The notes: generated by a model from the sequence alone, not told the origin. Shown: positions 34,401 through 42,900, counted from the first letter of the stretch. The stretch is 64,000 nucleotides of DNA from Pseudomonadota bacterium (GCA_029558635.1 JAKQEE010000070.1:62001-126000), one strand, 5' to 3'. Numbers and translations are program-made.

Positions 34401-35171
34401 GACGTTCGAGCCCCACATAATGATAAAACCGGAATTATACCAATCAGCACTTTCAGGAACATCCGTCTGCTCTCCCCAACTTTGAGGACTTGCAGGAGGC
34501 AAATCACAATACCAGTCATAAAAACTCATGCAGGTTCCACCAAGCAAAGACAAATATCGTGACCCTGCTGCATACGAAATCATTGACATGGCAGGAATAG
34601 GAGAAAACCCTATAATCCGGTCAGCACCATGCTCTTTAATCGTATGGACATTAGCCGCCGCAATAATTTCTGTAACTTCATCCCATCCTACACGAACAAA
34701 TCCCCCACGCCCACGAACACTCTGGTATTCCTTGCGGAGTTCCGAATCATTCTGGATCATTTTCCATGCATCAACCGGAGATGCTGCAATTTTTTTTGCA
34801 TCCCGCCATAAAGACAACAATCTCTTGCGGATCATAGGATATTTCAGGCGATTGGCCGAATAGATATACCAACTATAACTCGCGCCACGAGCGCAGCCAC
34901 GAGGTTCATGGTTTGGTAAATCAGGACGAGTACGCGGATAATCCGTTTGCTGTGTTTCCCATGTAATCAATCCATTTTTTACATAGATTTTCCATGAACA
35001 TGATCCTGTGCAGTTTACACCATGTGTTGAGCGGACAATTTTATCATGAGCCCAACGACCACGATACCCATCTTCCCAACTTCTATTTTCCTCAGTAGTT
35101 ACGCCATGACCATTCGAAAACTCTTCGCGTTTCTGAGAAAAATAGGACATACGATCAATAAAATAGCTCAT
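31446..35171 (-). CDS. narG: Respiratory nitrate reductase alpha subunit (Mo-bisMGD)
   Basis: Cytoplasmic catalytic subunit reducing nitrate to nitrite. The 1241-residue product starts MSYFIDRMSYFSQKREEFSN at ATG 35171, which has AAGGAGAG before it; 23 upstream codons in frame overlap the Fnr box and are rejected. It shows the NarG FS0 cluster with His ligand (HGVNCTGSCSWKIYVKNG), GCARGASYSWYIYSANRLKYP, and WGSNVPQTRTPDAHF holding the Asp Mo ligand. Late motifs include RTLTGRQQLYQDHPWM. There is no Tat signal, so it belongs to the cytoplasm-facing Nar type. It has its own Fnr box. Confidence 0.97.
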   Translation of the reverse strand: MSYFIDRMSYFSQKREEFSNGHGVTTEENRSWEDGYRGRWAHDKIVRSTHGVNCTGSCSWKIYVKNGLITWETQQTDYPRTRPDLPNHEPRGCARGASYSWYIYSANRLKYPMIRKRLLSLWRDAKKIAASPVDAWKMIQNDSELRKEYQSVRGRGGFVRVGWDEVTEIIAAANVHTIKEHGADRIIGFSPIPAMSMISYAAGSRYLSLLGGTCMSFYDWYCDLPPASPQSWGEQTDVPESADWYNSGFIIMWGSNVPQTRTPDAHFMTESRYKGTQIVTITPDYSEASKFGDIWLNPRQGTDAALGMAMGHVILKEFHIDNPSEYFDDYCRAYSDMPFLVKLEQRDGRYVPGRMVRASDFANHLDEQNNPEWKTVCFDEETGQISVPTGSIGFRWGEEGKWNIVPTDSKTGTKIRPRKTLMGWHDDVLNVGFPYFGGQPHEHGYFQTNDQEDVLDRSVPVKYLDLNGEKIAVACVFDLLCANYGIARDGLGGANVASSYGDNIPYTPKWQESITGVKAEQVVQVARAFAQNAHDTKGKSMIIIGAAMNHWYHMDMNYRAAINMLVFCGCVGQSGGGWSHYVGQEKLRPQTGWLPLAFALDWTRPPRQQNSTSFFYAHTDQWRYETLGVSEILSPLAEKNKWKGSLIDCNIRAERMGWLPSAPQLQENPMLLVQKAAEQGADPIDYVVNRLKSGDLRMSCEDPDHPDNWPRNMFVWRSNILGSSGKGHEYFMKHFLGTQHGVQGKDLGEEGPGLSAEVTWHDKAPEGKLDLVVTLDFRMSTTCVYSDIVLPTASWYEKNDLNTSDMHPFIHPLSKAIDPVWQSKSDWEIYKAIAKKFSEVCKGHLGVEKEIVLTPIQHDTPGELAQPDVKEWRKGECDLIPGKTAPSMKVVERDYPATYERFTSLGPLLEILGNGGKGIGWNTDHEVDFLKKLNGEKDGRAKIDSDIDACEVVLSLAPETNGEVAVKAWSALSKITGRDHRHLALPKEEEKIRFRDIQAQPRKIISSPTWSGIESEHVCYNAGYTNVHEFIPWRTLTGRQQLYQDHPWMIDFGEGLVSYRPPINTRTVQHMLDKHGKESPTIVLNFITPHQKWGIHSTYTDNLHMLTLSRGGPIVWVSEVDAKKIGVKDNDWLEVFNTNGAIMARAVVSQRVNEGMMLMYHAQEKLVHTPGSKITNARGGIHNSVTRATIKPTHMIGGYAQLSYGFNYYGTVGSNRDEFVVVRRVDQVDWMEEPIATSAAE

Positions 35172-35226
35172 GGAAGCTCTCCTTTTATTCTGATAGGCAG
35201 CTTGACCAATCCAAGGGATATTTCCC

Positions 35227-35240
35227 TTGATGCAAATCAA
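35227..35240. promoter_or_regulatory. Fnr/Dnr box upstream of narG
   Basis: TTGATGCAAATCAA, perfect half sites, centred about 62 bp before the narG ATG. It lies between narK2 and narG, so narGHJI can be transcribed apart from the transporters. Confidence 0.8.
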
Positions 35241-35267
35241 GCCATATTAGATTTTTATTTTTTAATA

Positions 35268-36875
35268 TTACGGGTTTTTATGTAATGCGCCGGGACGTAA
35301 ATAAGCCCACCAGTTCAACAATACGCAAACCATGTAAAATGCGGCAAAGCCATATAGAGCTATTTCCGGCGTTGTGGCCTTTATCTGCTCACCAAAGACC
35401 TGAGGAATAATAAAAGCCCCATAAGCCGCAACAGCCGACGTCCATCCCAGAACCGGTCCAGCCTGTTCTTTGTCAAAAACTTTAGCAATTGTTCTGAAGG
35501 TCGAGCCATTTCCAATGCCACTGGTTAAGAACAATGAAAGAAACAAAAGAAAGAAAGGAACAAAATATTCTTCAGGTGTAGCCGATGCATAAGCTTCTTT
35601 CATATAGTAAGCGGCTCCCAATGCTGCCCCCACCATGACAACCGAACAAATTTGAGTTACGAGAGCCCCCCCCCATTTATCAGCTATCCATCCTCCAACA
35701 GGACGAATTAATGCTCCGATAAACGGTCCCATCCAGGCATACATCAAAGCACTCGGTGCATTCGGGTTCACGACATCATGCGTCATGACACCATCCACCA
35801 TCACATGTTGGAAACCAAAAATAACTTTAATTGCCAACGGAAATGCCGCTGAGTATCCAATGAAGGAACCAAAAGTCATCGTATAAATAATCGTCATAAT
35901 CCATGTATGTGGATGATTGAAAATTTTATACTGGCGTTTCAGACTTTGTTGAATTGATCCCGGAATAAGTCGTAGCGCAAAAACAGTGAGCGCAATGACG
36001 GCAGGCAAAACAATCCACTTGCTTACATTCAATCCGTTCCCGCCCGCACTTTCAGGAAGAATAAACCACAATCCAATAACCGACATTCCCAGACCTATCA
36101 ACAACATCAGGGAAAGTTTTGACATTGATGTTAGTGGCCCGCTGATATTAGGAGACACGTGTTCTGCCCGAATATTATTCATTCCAAACCATGCCGCGAC
36201 TACCAAAGGAACAAGAATAGCTGCCCAAATATATCCGGCATTATGAATAAATGTCTCAGTTCCCGCAGGGATTTTACCAATTAATGTACCTGAATCAGCC
36301 TTCAAAATCATGGCGTCTCCACCAAAAAGACCAAAGGTCATAACCAGAGGAACCAGAATTTGCATAGTGGTCACACCGAAATTACCCAACCCCGCATTCA
36401 AACCTAAAGACAACCCTTGAATTTTCTTGGGAAAAAAGAAGCTGATGTTTGACATGGACGAAGCAAAATTTCCACCTCCAAAGCCCGACAATAATGCCAT
36501 GGCCTGAAAGACCCACAGTGGTGTGCTCAGGTCTTGTAGGGCCATACCGGTTCCAAGAGCCGGAGCAATCAGGAGCGCCGTGGTAAAGAAAATCGTATTC
36601 CGACCACCTGCCAGCCTGATAAAGAAAGAACTTGGAATTCTGAGAGTTGCCCCGGATAGTCCAGCAATCGCACTCAACGTAAAAAGCTCTGATTGACTAA
36701 ATGAGAAACCAATATTGAGCATCTGAACAGTAATGATGCTCCAATACAACCAAACGGCAAAACCACAAAGCAAGCATGGAATAGAAATCCATAGATTTCT
36801 CCAAGCTACAGAAGAATCTCCTGAAGCCCACTGGACGGGATCCTCAGGATTCCATTGGGTGATATCTTTAGCCAT
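35268..36875 (-). CDS. narK: NarK2-type nitrate/nitrite antiporter (MFS)
   Basis: 535-residue major facilitator protein with about 12 membrane helices. Nitrate-signature motifs include GFGGGNFASSMSNISFFFPK and a second GxG region, FLTSGIGNGSTFRTIAKVF. The long N terminus (QWNPEDPVQWASGDSSVAWR) and the loop after helix 6 are typical of NarK2-type nitrate/nitrite exchangers, which bring nitrate in and take nitrite out during respiration. It follows the NarK1-type gene by 23 bp, with AAGGAGAA before ATG 36875. In some denitrifiers such as Paracoccus the two are fused in this same order; here they are separate. Confidence 0.9.
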   Translation of the reverse strand: MAKDITQWNPEDPVQWASGDSSVAWRNLWISIPCLLCGFAVWLYWSIITVQMLNIGFSFSQSELFTLSAIAGLSGATLRIPSSFFIRLAGGRNTIFFTTALLIAPALGTGMALQDLSTPLWVFQAMALLSGFGGGNFASSMSNISFFFPKKIQGLSLGLNAGLGNFGVTTMQILVPLVMTFGLFGGDAMILKADSGTLIGKIPAGTETFIHNAGYIWAAILVPLVVAAWFGMNNIRAEHVSPNISGPLTSMSKLSLMLLIGLGMSVIGLWFILPESAGGNGLNVSKWIVLPAVIALTVFALRLIPGSIQQSLKRQYKIFNHPHTWIMTIIYTMTFGSFIGYSAAFPLAIKVIFGFQHVMVDGVMTHDVVNPNAPSALMYAWMGPFIGALIRPVGGWIADKWGGALVTQICSVVMVGAALGAAYYMKEAYASATPEEYFVPFFLLFLSLFLTSGIGNGSTFRTIAKVFDKEQAGPVLGWTSAVAAYGAFIIPQVFGEQIKATTPEIALYGFAAFYMVCVLLNWWAYLRPGALHKNP

Positions 36876-36898
36876 AATAGTTCTCCTTGAAATATAAT

Positions 36899-38176
36899 TT
36901 ATTCTGCAGCCTGTAATTCAGGCAGATATCTTGATTTATCCATTTTTCGTTCCATGAGAACGATTGCGAAATGCATCCATGTCAATGCCACAGCAATGAC
37001 GACAAACAACAACATGAAACAGCTTGTCCAAATACCGGTGACATCATTCATAAACCCAAAAGCGATAGGAAGTACAAAACCGCCAAGTCCACCAATCAAA
37101 CCGACAATGCCACCCACTGCCCCGACATGATCGGGATAATAAACTGGAATATGCTTATAAACTGCGGCTTTACCAAGGGACATAAAGAACCCGAGAATAA
37201 CAGTTAAACCCACAAAGACAGGAAGACCGATTGAAAGGCTAAAAGATATCGGCTCTTTAATGCCATGAACAACATAATCGGTTGCCGGATAAGACATGAT
37301 AAATGTACAAATGACACAAGAAATGAACGTCATGTACATAATAGTTCTTGCACCCCATTTATCGGACATCCATCCCCCTAGAGCACGGAACACAGATCCG
37401 GGAAGAGCATAAGCCGCAGCCAACATTCCGGCAGTTTTTATATCCAGACCATAAACACCAACATAGTAACGTGGCAACCATAACGCCAAGGCAACAAACG
37501 CACCAAAAACGAAGAAATAATACAAAGAAAACCGCCAGACCTGTAAATTACCCAAGGGCTTCATTTGTTCAAGAATCCCTCTTGGCTTCTCATTCCGTAT
37601 TTTTCTTGCGGCAAGCTTAGGATCATCCTTACTCAGAAAAAAGAACAGGACGGCAGCTATGAATATGATAGCGGCATAAACCTGAGCCAATCCCTGCCAA
37701 CCAAGAGCAACTAAAAGAAACGGCGCACCAAAATTGGTGATCGCAGCACCAACATTTCCTACACCAAAAATTCCTAAAGCTGTTCCTTGTTTATCTTTTT
37801 CATACCATTGAGAAACGTAAGCTATACCAACGGCAAACCCACCTCCTGCCAGCCCCACTCCTAAAGCCGCCAGCAGAAACATTTCATATGTGTGCACACT
37901 GGAAAGAAGATATGTCGCAATAGAAGATGCAATCATGGTCAAAGCCATAACAAGACGCCCACCATACTGATCTGACCAAATCCCGAGAAGAAGACGACTA
38001 AGAGAACCTGTCAGAACAGGAGTTGCCACCAAAACACCAAATTGTGTGTCTGTTAATCCAAGATCAGCCTTAATCTTCACACCAAGAATAGAAAAAATAG
38101 TCCAGATTGCAAAGCAAACCGTGAATGCAATCGTACTTAATCCAAGAGCTCTGGTCTGATCCGCTTTTGAAATCAT
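36899..38176 (-). CDS. narK: NarK1-type nitrate transporter (MFS)
   Basis: 425-residue major facilitator protein with about 12 helices, shorter than its neighbour. Motifs include GLTDTQFGVLVATPVLTGSL, LLGIWSDQYGGR (MFS motif A), GVGLAGGGFAVGIAYVSQWY and GNVGAAITNFGAPFL, as in NarK1-type nitrate/proton symporters that start nitrate entry before exchange begins. It is the first gene of narK1-narK2-narGHJI-parvulin-nnrS. It is divergent from a Crp/Fnr gene, with a shared Fnr box between them. Confidence 0.9.
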   Translation of the reverse strand: MISKADQTRALGLSTIAFTVCFAIWTIFSILGVKIKADLGLTDTQFGVLVATPVLTGSLSRLLLGIWSDQYGGRLVMALTMIASSIATYLLSSVHTYEMFLLAALGVGLAGGGFAVGIAYVSQWYEKDKQGTALGIFGVGNVGAAITNFGAPFLLVALGWQGLAQVYAAIIFIAAVLFFFLSKDDPKLAARKIRNEKPRGILEQMKPLGNLQVWRFSLYYFFVFGAFVALALWLPRYYVGVYGLDIKTAGMLAAAYALPGSVFRALGGWMSDKWGARTIMYMTFISCVICTFIMSYPATDYVVHGIKEPISFSLSIGLPVFVGLTVILGFFMSLGKAAVYKHIPVYYPDHVGAVGGIVGLIGGLGGFVLPIAFGFMNDVTGIWTSCFMLLFVVIAVALTWMHFAIVLMERKMDKSRYLPELQAAE

Positions 38177-38267
38177 TAGCTTTTCTCCATTTTCATATCT
38201 CGAATATTAGAGCCTTTGATTTTAACGACCCTTTCCATTACTATCTCACCAAACAAACAAACCTGAT

Positions 38268-38281
38268 TTGATTCAGATCAA
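38268..38281. promoter_or_regulatory. Fnr/Dnr box between narK1 and the second regulator
   Basis: TTGATTCAGATCAA, perfect half sites, 92 bp before narK1 on the minus strand and 63 bp before the regulator on the plus strand. Confidence 0.82.
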
Positions 38282-38343
38282 GCCAAGATTTTGGAGGCTT
38301 GCCTCAGCGTCTGTAAAAAAGAGATCGACCAAGGTAAAATGCA

Positions 38344-39087
38344 ATGAGACTTCCCTGCAATTTTAATGAGCAAAAGAAGCCACAACTGTTTGAAAAACTC
38401 AGTGAGCCCAGTCTTGAAAAACTGCTGCAGCATTCCGTCATGCAAGACTATGAGTCCGGCAGAATCCTTGTGCAACAGGGAGATTCTCCAGAATGTATTT
38501 TTCTGGTTATTGAAGGAGCGCTCAGGACATTTCGCATTGAGGCCGAGGAAGGGCATGAAGCAACCATTCGTATGTTGCAACCCGGCGATACATGCATGGA
38601 AGCCGTTTTATTTATGGGGGGACCTTCTCCAATAACGGTTCAAACAATTCAAACCAGCAAAGTCCTTCAAGTGCCTGAAAGAATAGTGAAAAAACACGTT
38701 ACGGAAGATCCCCAGTTCGCAGTAAATCTGCTACGAATTGTCACACGGCATTATAAGAATGCAATGATCCAGATTGACTCCATGAATATCAAATCTCCAA
38801 TACAACGTGTCGGCTACTACTTTCTTCTTAAGCATCTTGACGCTGGACACGATAACATGGAGTTCGAACTACCGTTCCAAAAGCAAATGATCGCTAATTA
38901 TCTTGGCATGACACCCGAGACATTTTCACGCACACTTAAGCAAATGAAAAGTTTAGGGGTAGAAGTAGACGGGGAAAAAATAAAAATGCGTGATGCATTT
39001 TCTCTCTGTCATTTTTGCGATTCAGATACAGCCGCCATCTGCCCTCTCCATAATAAAGAGCATTGTAAGGACTGCCTTTTACATTAG
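38344..39087 (+). CDS. Crp/Fnr-family regulator with C-terminal cysteine cluster
   Basis: 247-residue transcription factor. The sensor domain covers residues 14-125 (CIFLVIEGALRTFRIEAEEG, LQPGDTCMEAVLF), then a dimer helix. The winged helix has the recognition element MTPETFSRTLKQM (E-x-x-S-R, expected to read TTGAT). Instead of the N-terminal four-cysteine set of FNR it has one N-terminal Cys (C5) and a C-terminal cluster C222, C225, C233, C241, C244 in CHFCDSDTAAICPLHNKEHC. These could ligate a metal or Fe-S cluster and sense oxygen or NO, which is inference. Divergent from narK1 over a shared Fnr box; convergent with moeA. Confidence 0.88.
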   Translation: MRLPCNFNEQKKPQLFEKLSEPSLEKLLQHSVMQDYESGRILVQQGDSPECIFLVIEGALRTFRIEAEEGHEATIRMLQPGDTCMEAVLFMGGPSPITVQTIQTSKVLQVPERIVKKHVTEDPQFAVNLLRIVTRHYKNAMIQIDSMNIKSPIQRVGYYFLLKHLDAGHDNMEFELPFQKQMIANYLGMTPETFSRTLKQMKSLGVEVDGEKIKMRDAFSLCHFCDSDTAAICPLHNKEHCKDCLLH

Positions 39088-39093
39088 TCCATT

Positions 39094-40341
39094 TTACACA
39101 AGGCCATTGCGCGGATACAAGGGATAGACATCGACAATATCCCCACTCTTAATGTTAGAAACTTCTTCCGGTATGCTGACCCATGCATTCATCTTCAGGA
39201 ACGGCTTAACCATAAATGAATCTTGTCCTTCAAGAATTGAAACTCTCAAGCCCCCATCCTCCGAGACACTCATACTCCCTTTCAAAAACATTTGAAGTCC
39301 TGCTTTTTTTGAATAGTCATGTTCCAGCCTTCCCCTAAAAGCCGTCTCATTTTTCACCCCTGACATGGCTCGAATAGCCGTATCAATAAAAAAGCGCATC
39401 CCCACTGCCGTTGCCACAGGATTCCCTGGCAATCCGAAATAAAGAGTCCCATTCGGTAACCTTGCTAAAAGATTAGGTTTGCCGGGCTTAATCTTGATCT
39501 TATGATACAAAATTTCTGCCCCCATTTCCTGCAATTCACTTTTAACAAAATCAAATGCTCCGGCAGAGACAGCACCACTGGAAATTATCATATCGGGATT
39601 TTGATCCAATAAAGCAACCAAGCCTTTTTTGAATTCTTCAGGATCATCATGGATAGTCGACGCCTCAAAGCAATCAATACCAAAATCATCCAACAAGGCA
39701 ACAGCATAGGGTCGATTTGAATTGTAGATTTGCCCTGAACCAAGTGAGCCCGACAAATCATCGACAAGTTCTCTTCCCGTAGAAATAAAAGCAACCCGAG
39801 GCTTTCTAACAACTTCAACGTTGGAAATACCAAGTGTTGCCAGTGGCAAAATATGAGCAGTATCAAGATATTGCCCTTGCTGAAGCAAAACATCGCCTTT
39901 CTTAAAATCTTCACCGGCACACCGAATATGCGCTCCAGCTTCCGGAACCGAGAAGAAGGAAAGTCTTCCATTCTCTTCCATTTTCACTAGCTCAATAGGA
40001 ACAACGGCATCAGCTCCATATGGGACAGGGGCTCCGGTCATAATATGGACACACGACCCTCTCTGAAGAATTGCTTCAGGAACAGAATCTCCGGCAGATA
40101 TACCCCCTGCCTTTTCAAGGATTACAGGATTATCCTGTGTAGCCTCGAGCAAATCCTCTCGCACAACAGCAAATCCATCCATGGCCGAATTATCAAAGGG
40201 CTGAATATCTATAGGAGCCAGAACCTCGCGCGCACAAACTCGCCCCGATATGTCATCATTCAGTGATAAAACTTCTGTTTCTAATTTTGTCTCTTTTGCA
40301 ACTGCGTAAATTATGTCGCATGCTTCTTTATAGGAAATCAT
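39094..40341 (-). CDS. moeA: Molybdopterin molybdenumtransferase
   Basis: Inserts molybdate into adenylylated molybdopterin. The 415-residue product has the MoeA motifs PFDNSAMDGFAV (residues 45-56), GSCVHIMTGAPVPYGADAVV, the MPT-binding domain ISTGRELVDD with SSGAVSAGAFDFV, and LPGNPVATAVGMRFF. Its own divergent promoter region is shared with ubiT and carries two Fnr-like boxes. It completes the cofactor pathway separately from the moa operon. Confidence 0.94.
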   Translation of the reverse strand: MISYKEACDIIYAVAKETKLETEVLSLNDDISGRVCAREVLAPIDIQPFDNSAMDGFAVVREDLLEATQDNPVILEKAGGISAGDSVPEAILQRGSCVHIMTGAPVPYGADAVVPIELVKMEENGRLSFFSVPEAGAHIRCAGEDFKKGDVLLQQGQYLDTAHILPLATLGISNVEVVRKPRVAFISTGRELVDDLSGSLGSGQIYNSNRPYAVALLDDFGIDCFEASTIHDDPEEFKKGLVALLDQNPDMIISSGAVSAGAFDFVKSELQEMGAEILYHKIKIKPGKPNLLARLPNGTLYFGLPGNPVATAVGMRFFIDTAIRAMSGVKNETAFRGRLEHDYSKKAGLQMFLKGSMSVSEDGGLRVSILEGQDSFMVKPFLKMNAWVSIPEEVSNIKSGDIVDVYPLYPRNGLV

Positions 40342-40391
40342 CCAGAGTAACCTCAGTATGAAATATTAAATTATTTCTCTTCCTGCGTTCC

Positions 40392-40405
40392 TTGATTTGA
40401 ATCAA
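40392..40405. promoter_or_regulatory. Fnr/Dnr box 1 between moeA and ubiT
   Basis: TTGATTTGAATCAA, perfect half sites, about 51 bp upstream of moeA (minus strand). Confidence 0.8.
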
Positions 40406-40435
40406 CCATACAAGTTTTCACTGTTCAATTGTTTT

Positions 40436-40449
40436 TTGACCTAAATCAA
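40436..40449. promoter_or_regulatory. Fnr/Dnr box 2 between moeA and ubiT
   Basis: TTGACCTAAATCAA, one mismatch in the left half site, about 35 bp upstream of the ubiT ATG. It sits close enough to the plus-strand gene to serve it while box 1 serves moeA. Confidence 0.7.
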
Positions 40450-40483
40450 CAACACTCTCGCCTATCACAAGTAGGGTGTTTTG

Positions 40484-40936
40484 ATGATCGAACACGCAAT
40501 ACAGCCTTTGCTACAAAAAATAGTCCGGTATATTTCCCGTACCAGACCAGATATATTTGATCGCATAGGCCCACATACCAATAAAGTTTATCTGATTGAT
40601 CCGGTTAACCTTCCACTCGTCCTTATTCTTTATCCAAGGAAAAACAACCCGGAACTGATCGCCTTTCCACGTCATAAAATTCCTGAATATGATGCGCGCA
40701 TCTCTGGAACCTTTATCACACTCTTAAAAATGATCGACGGACAGCTTGATGGAGATGCTCTGTTTTTTACAAGAGACCTAATAATCGAAGGAGACACAGA
40801 AGCCGTTGTATGCCTGCGTAATGCCTTGGATGATTTGGATGGCAGTATTGCGGATGACATAGCCACGCTATTTCCACGAATAGGAGCCCCTATTATCTCA
40901 ATTTTTCGAAACATAAAGACTCAAAACCATGAATAA
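40484..40936 (+). CDS. ubiT: Anaerobic ubiquinone accessory factor UbiT (SCP2 lipid-binding)
   Basis: 150-residue SCP2-domain protein (YLIDPVNLPLVLILYPRKN; GTFITLLKMIDGQLDGDALF; FFTRDLIIEGDTEAVVCLRN). With UbiU and UbiV it allows oxygen-independent hydroxylation in ubiquinone synthesis, presumably by holding prenylated intermediates. ATG 40484 is preferred to the TTG just before it. The stop overlaps the ubiU start by 8 bp. Order ubiT-ubiU-ubiV next to nar genes is the known denitrifier arrangement. Confidence 0.92.
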   Translation: MIEHAIQPLLQKIVRYISRTRPDIFDRIGPHTNKVYLIDPVNLPLVLILYPRKNNPELIAFPRHKIPEYDARISGTFITLLKMIDGQLDGDALFFTRDLIIEGDTEAVVCLRNALDDLDGSIADDIATLFPRIGAPIISIFRNIKTQNHE

Positions 40937-41942
40937 TAAGCTAAATAAATACCCCGAACTGGTTTGCCCCGCAGGAACACCTGCATCATTGCGCACAGCC
41001 GTAGATGCTGGTGCTGATGCTGTATATTGCGGATTTAGAAACGCCACCAACGCCAGAAATTTTCCTGGACTCAATTTTACACTTGAAGAATTGGAACATA
41101 GCATTGCCTACGCCCACAGTCGTGGAACAAAGGTCCTGCTTGCGGCTAATACCTTCCCACCAGCAGGGAAAACAGACTTGTGGGAACAGGCTATCGACAA
41201 TGCAGTCAGCTTAAAAGTTGACGCCATCATTGTTGCTGACATCGGCGTAGCAGACTATGCCCATAAGAAATACCCCGATCAACGCCTTCACTTGTCTGTG
41301 CAAGCGGGCGCCCCTTCCATAGAAGCCATCAAATATTATTGTGAGGAATTCAATATTAAACGTGTCGTTCTGCCACGCATATTGACAATACCTGAAATCA
41401 AACAGCTCAAACAGGATATCCCTTGCGAAATTGAATGTTTTATATTTGGAAACCATGGCCTGATGGCCGAAGGTCGGTGCAGTCTGACAAATTATACAAC
41501 AGGATTATCTACAAATATGGATGGCGTCTGCTCGCCAGCCAGTCACGTAAAATATGAAGAAGATGACAGCGGGAATCTCACAACAAAACTTGGTGGGTTC
41601 ACCATTGACAGGTTTACTTGCGGACAGAACCCTGGATATCCAACAATTTGCAAAGGTCGTTATCTCGTTCCTCATAGAAATGAGGCCTACTACGCCTTTG
41701 AAGAGCCGGTCAGCCTTAACCTTGCCAATCTATTGCCTGATTTAATCAAAGCAGGGGTACATGCGCTTAAGATTGAAGGCCGCCAAAGATCAAAAGCCTA
41801 CGTGAAATCTGTTGTATCAACATGGCGTTCAGCAATTGACGATGTTCTTGAGGGGCGCCCTCCTCAAATGACAGACCTGCTTTCTCTAACCGAAGGGCAC
41901 AAACAAACAGAAGGTGCCTACGCCACCAAAAGATGGAGATAA
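40929..41942 (+). CDS. ubiU: O2-independent ubiquinone hydroxylation protein UbiU (U32 family)
   Basis: 337-residue peptidase-U32-like Fe-S protein that forms a heterodimer with UbiV for anaerobic ring hydroxylation in ubiquinone synthesis. It starts LVCPAGTPASLRTAVDAGAD near residue 10 and shows the four-cysteine [4Fe-4S] set: ECFIFGNHGLMAEGRCSLTN (two Cys), MDGVCSPASH and YPTICKGRYLV. KIEGRQRSKAYV is the conserved U32 end motif. Coupled to ubiT by overlap and 4 bp before ubiV. Confidence 0.95.
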   Translation: MNNKLNKYPELVCPAGTPASLRTAVDAGADAVYCGFRNATNARNFPGLNFTLEELEHSIAYAHSRGTKVLLAANTFPPAGKTDLWEQAIDNAVSLKVDAIIVADIGVADYAHKKYPDQRLHLSVQAGAPSIEAIKYYCEEFNIKRVVLPRILTIPEIKQLKQDIPCEIECFIFGNHGLMAEGRCSLTNYTTGLSTNMDGVCSPASHVKYEEDDSGNLTTKLGGFTIDRFTCGQNPGYPTICKGRYLVPHRNEAYYAFEEPVSLNLANLLPDLIKAGVHALKIEGRQRSKAYVKSVVSTWRSAIDDVLEGRPPQMTDLLSLTEGHKQTEGAYATKRWR

Positions 41943-41946
41943 AAAT

Positions 41947-42852
41947 ATGACGAATGAACTCACATTGGGGCCTATTCTTTTCCACTGGCCAGCCGAGCAG
42001 AAACGTGATTTTTACTTCCAAATCGCTGATGAAGCGCCAATCGATACTGTCTACATAGGTGAAGTTATTTGTTCTAAACGATCACCTTTCTTCGAACCCT
42101 ACTACGAAGAAATATCTGAAAGATTACAAAACGCAGGCAAGAAGGTCGTCTTCTCTTCTCTTGCAGAAGTCATGATTCCTCGCGAACGAAAAATGACTGA
42201 AAGTATGTGTTCTCTTGATACCTATGATATTGAGGCCAATGATTCTTCTGCACTCTACCATTTACGCGATACACCACACAGAATTGGGCCCTTCATCAAT
42301 GTCTATAATGAAAACACAATGACATTTTTGGCCTCTAAAGGAGCTAAACATTTTACATTGCCACAGGAATTACCTGCCACTGCTATATCTGCTATGGCTC
42401 ACCATGCTCATAAAATTGGAGCCACTCTGGAGGTTCAGGTTTACGGGCGAGTGGGGCTTGCATTATCCGCTAGATGCTACCATGCTCGGTCTCACAATCG
42501 CGTAAAAGACAATTGCCAGTTTGTCTGTGAAGAAGACCCTGACGGTATGCAGCTAAATACGATCAATGGAACCCCCTATCTCAGCATAAATGGAATCCAG
42601 ACTTTATCCTATCACTGCATGGCCTTGGTGAATGAACTCGACGACATGAGAAATATGGGCGTCAATATATTTAGACTCTCTCCACATCATCACGATATGG
42701 TTAAAACATCATCCTTATATCGCGACGTTCTGAATAAAAAGATTTCTCCTCAAAAAGCAATAAGCGAACTAAAAAAAGTTGGTCTTCAAGTCCCCTTCTC
42801 CAATGGATTTTACCATGGTGTCGATGGGCATAGATGGATAAAAACTGCCTGA
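41947..42852 (+). CDS. ubiV: O2-independent ubiquinone hydroxylation protein UbiV (U32 family)
   Basis: 301-residue partner of UbiU. It begins MTNELTLGPILFHWPAEQKR, then YIGEVICSKRSPF (first Cys), YGRVGLALSARCYHARSH, NCQFVCEEDPDG and HCMALVNELDDM, giving the four-cysteine [4Fe-4S] site. RLSPHHHDMVK is the conserved late motif. ATG 41947 is preceded by GGAG, and an earlier in-frame ATG at 41914 lies inside ubiU. It closes the ubiTUV operon. Confidence 0.94.
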   Translation: MTNELTLGPILFHWPAEQKRDFYFQIADEAPIDTVYIGEVICSKRSPFFEPYYEEISERLQNAGKKVVFSSLAEVMIPRERKMTESMCSLDTYDIEANDSSALYHLRDTPHRIGPFINVYNENTMTFLASKGAKHFTLPQELPATAISAMAHHAHKIGATLEVQVYGRVGLALSARCYHARSHNRVKDNCQFVCEEDPDGMQLNTINGTPYLSINGIQTLSYHCMALVNELDDMRNMGVNIFRLSPHHHDMVKTSSLYRDVLNKKISPQKAISELKKVGLQVPFSNGFYHGVDGHRWIKTA

Positions 42853-42879
42853 AATTTATTGTAAGAAAATCTATCTTTC

Positions 42880-42893
42880 TTGACTCACATCAA
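42880..42893. promoter_or_regulatory. Fnr/Dnr box upstream of nrdD
   Basis: TTGACTCACATCAA, one mismatch from the consensus palindrome, 150 bp before nrdD. Confidence 0.6.
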
Positions 42894-42900
42894 ATCCAAA

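Noticed and set aside
41052-41456. Minus-strand and alternate frames within ubiU
   Set aside because: They overlap a gene with all four cluster cysteines and show no family features.
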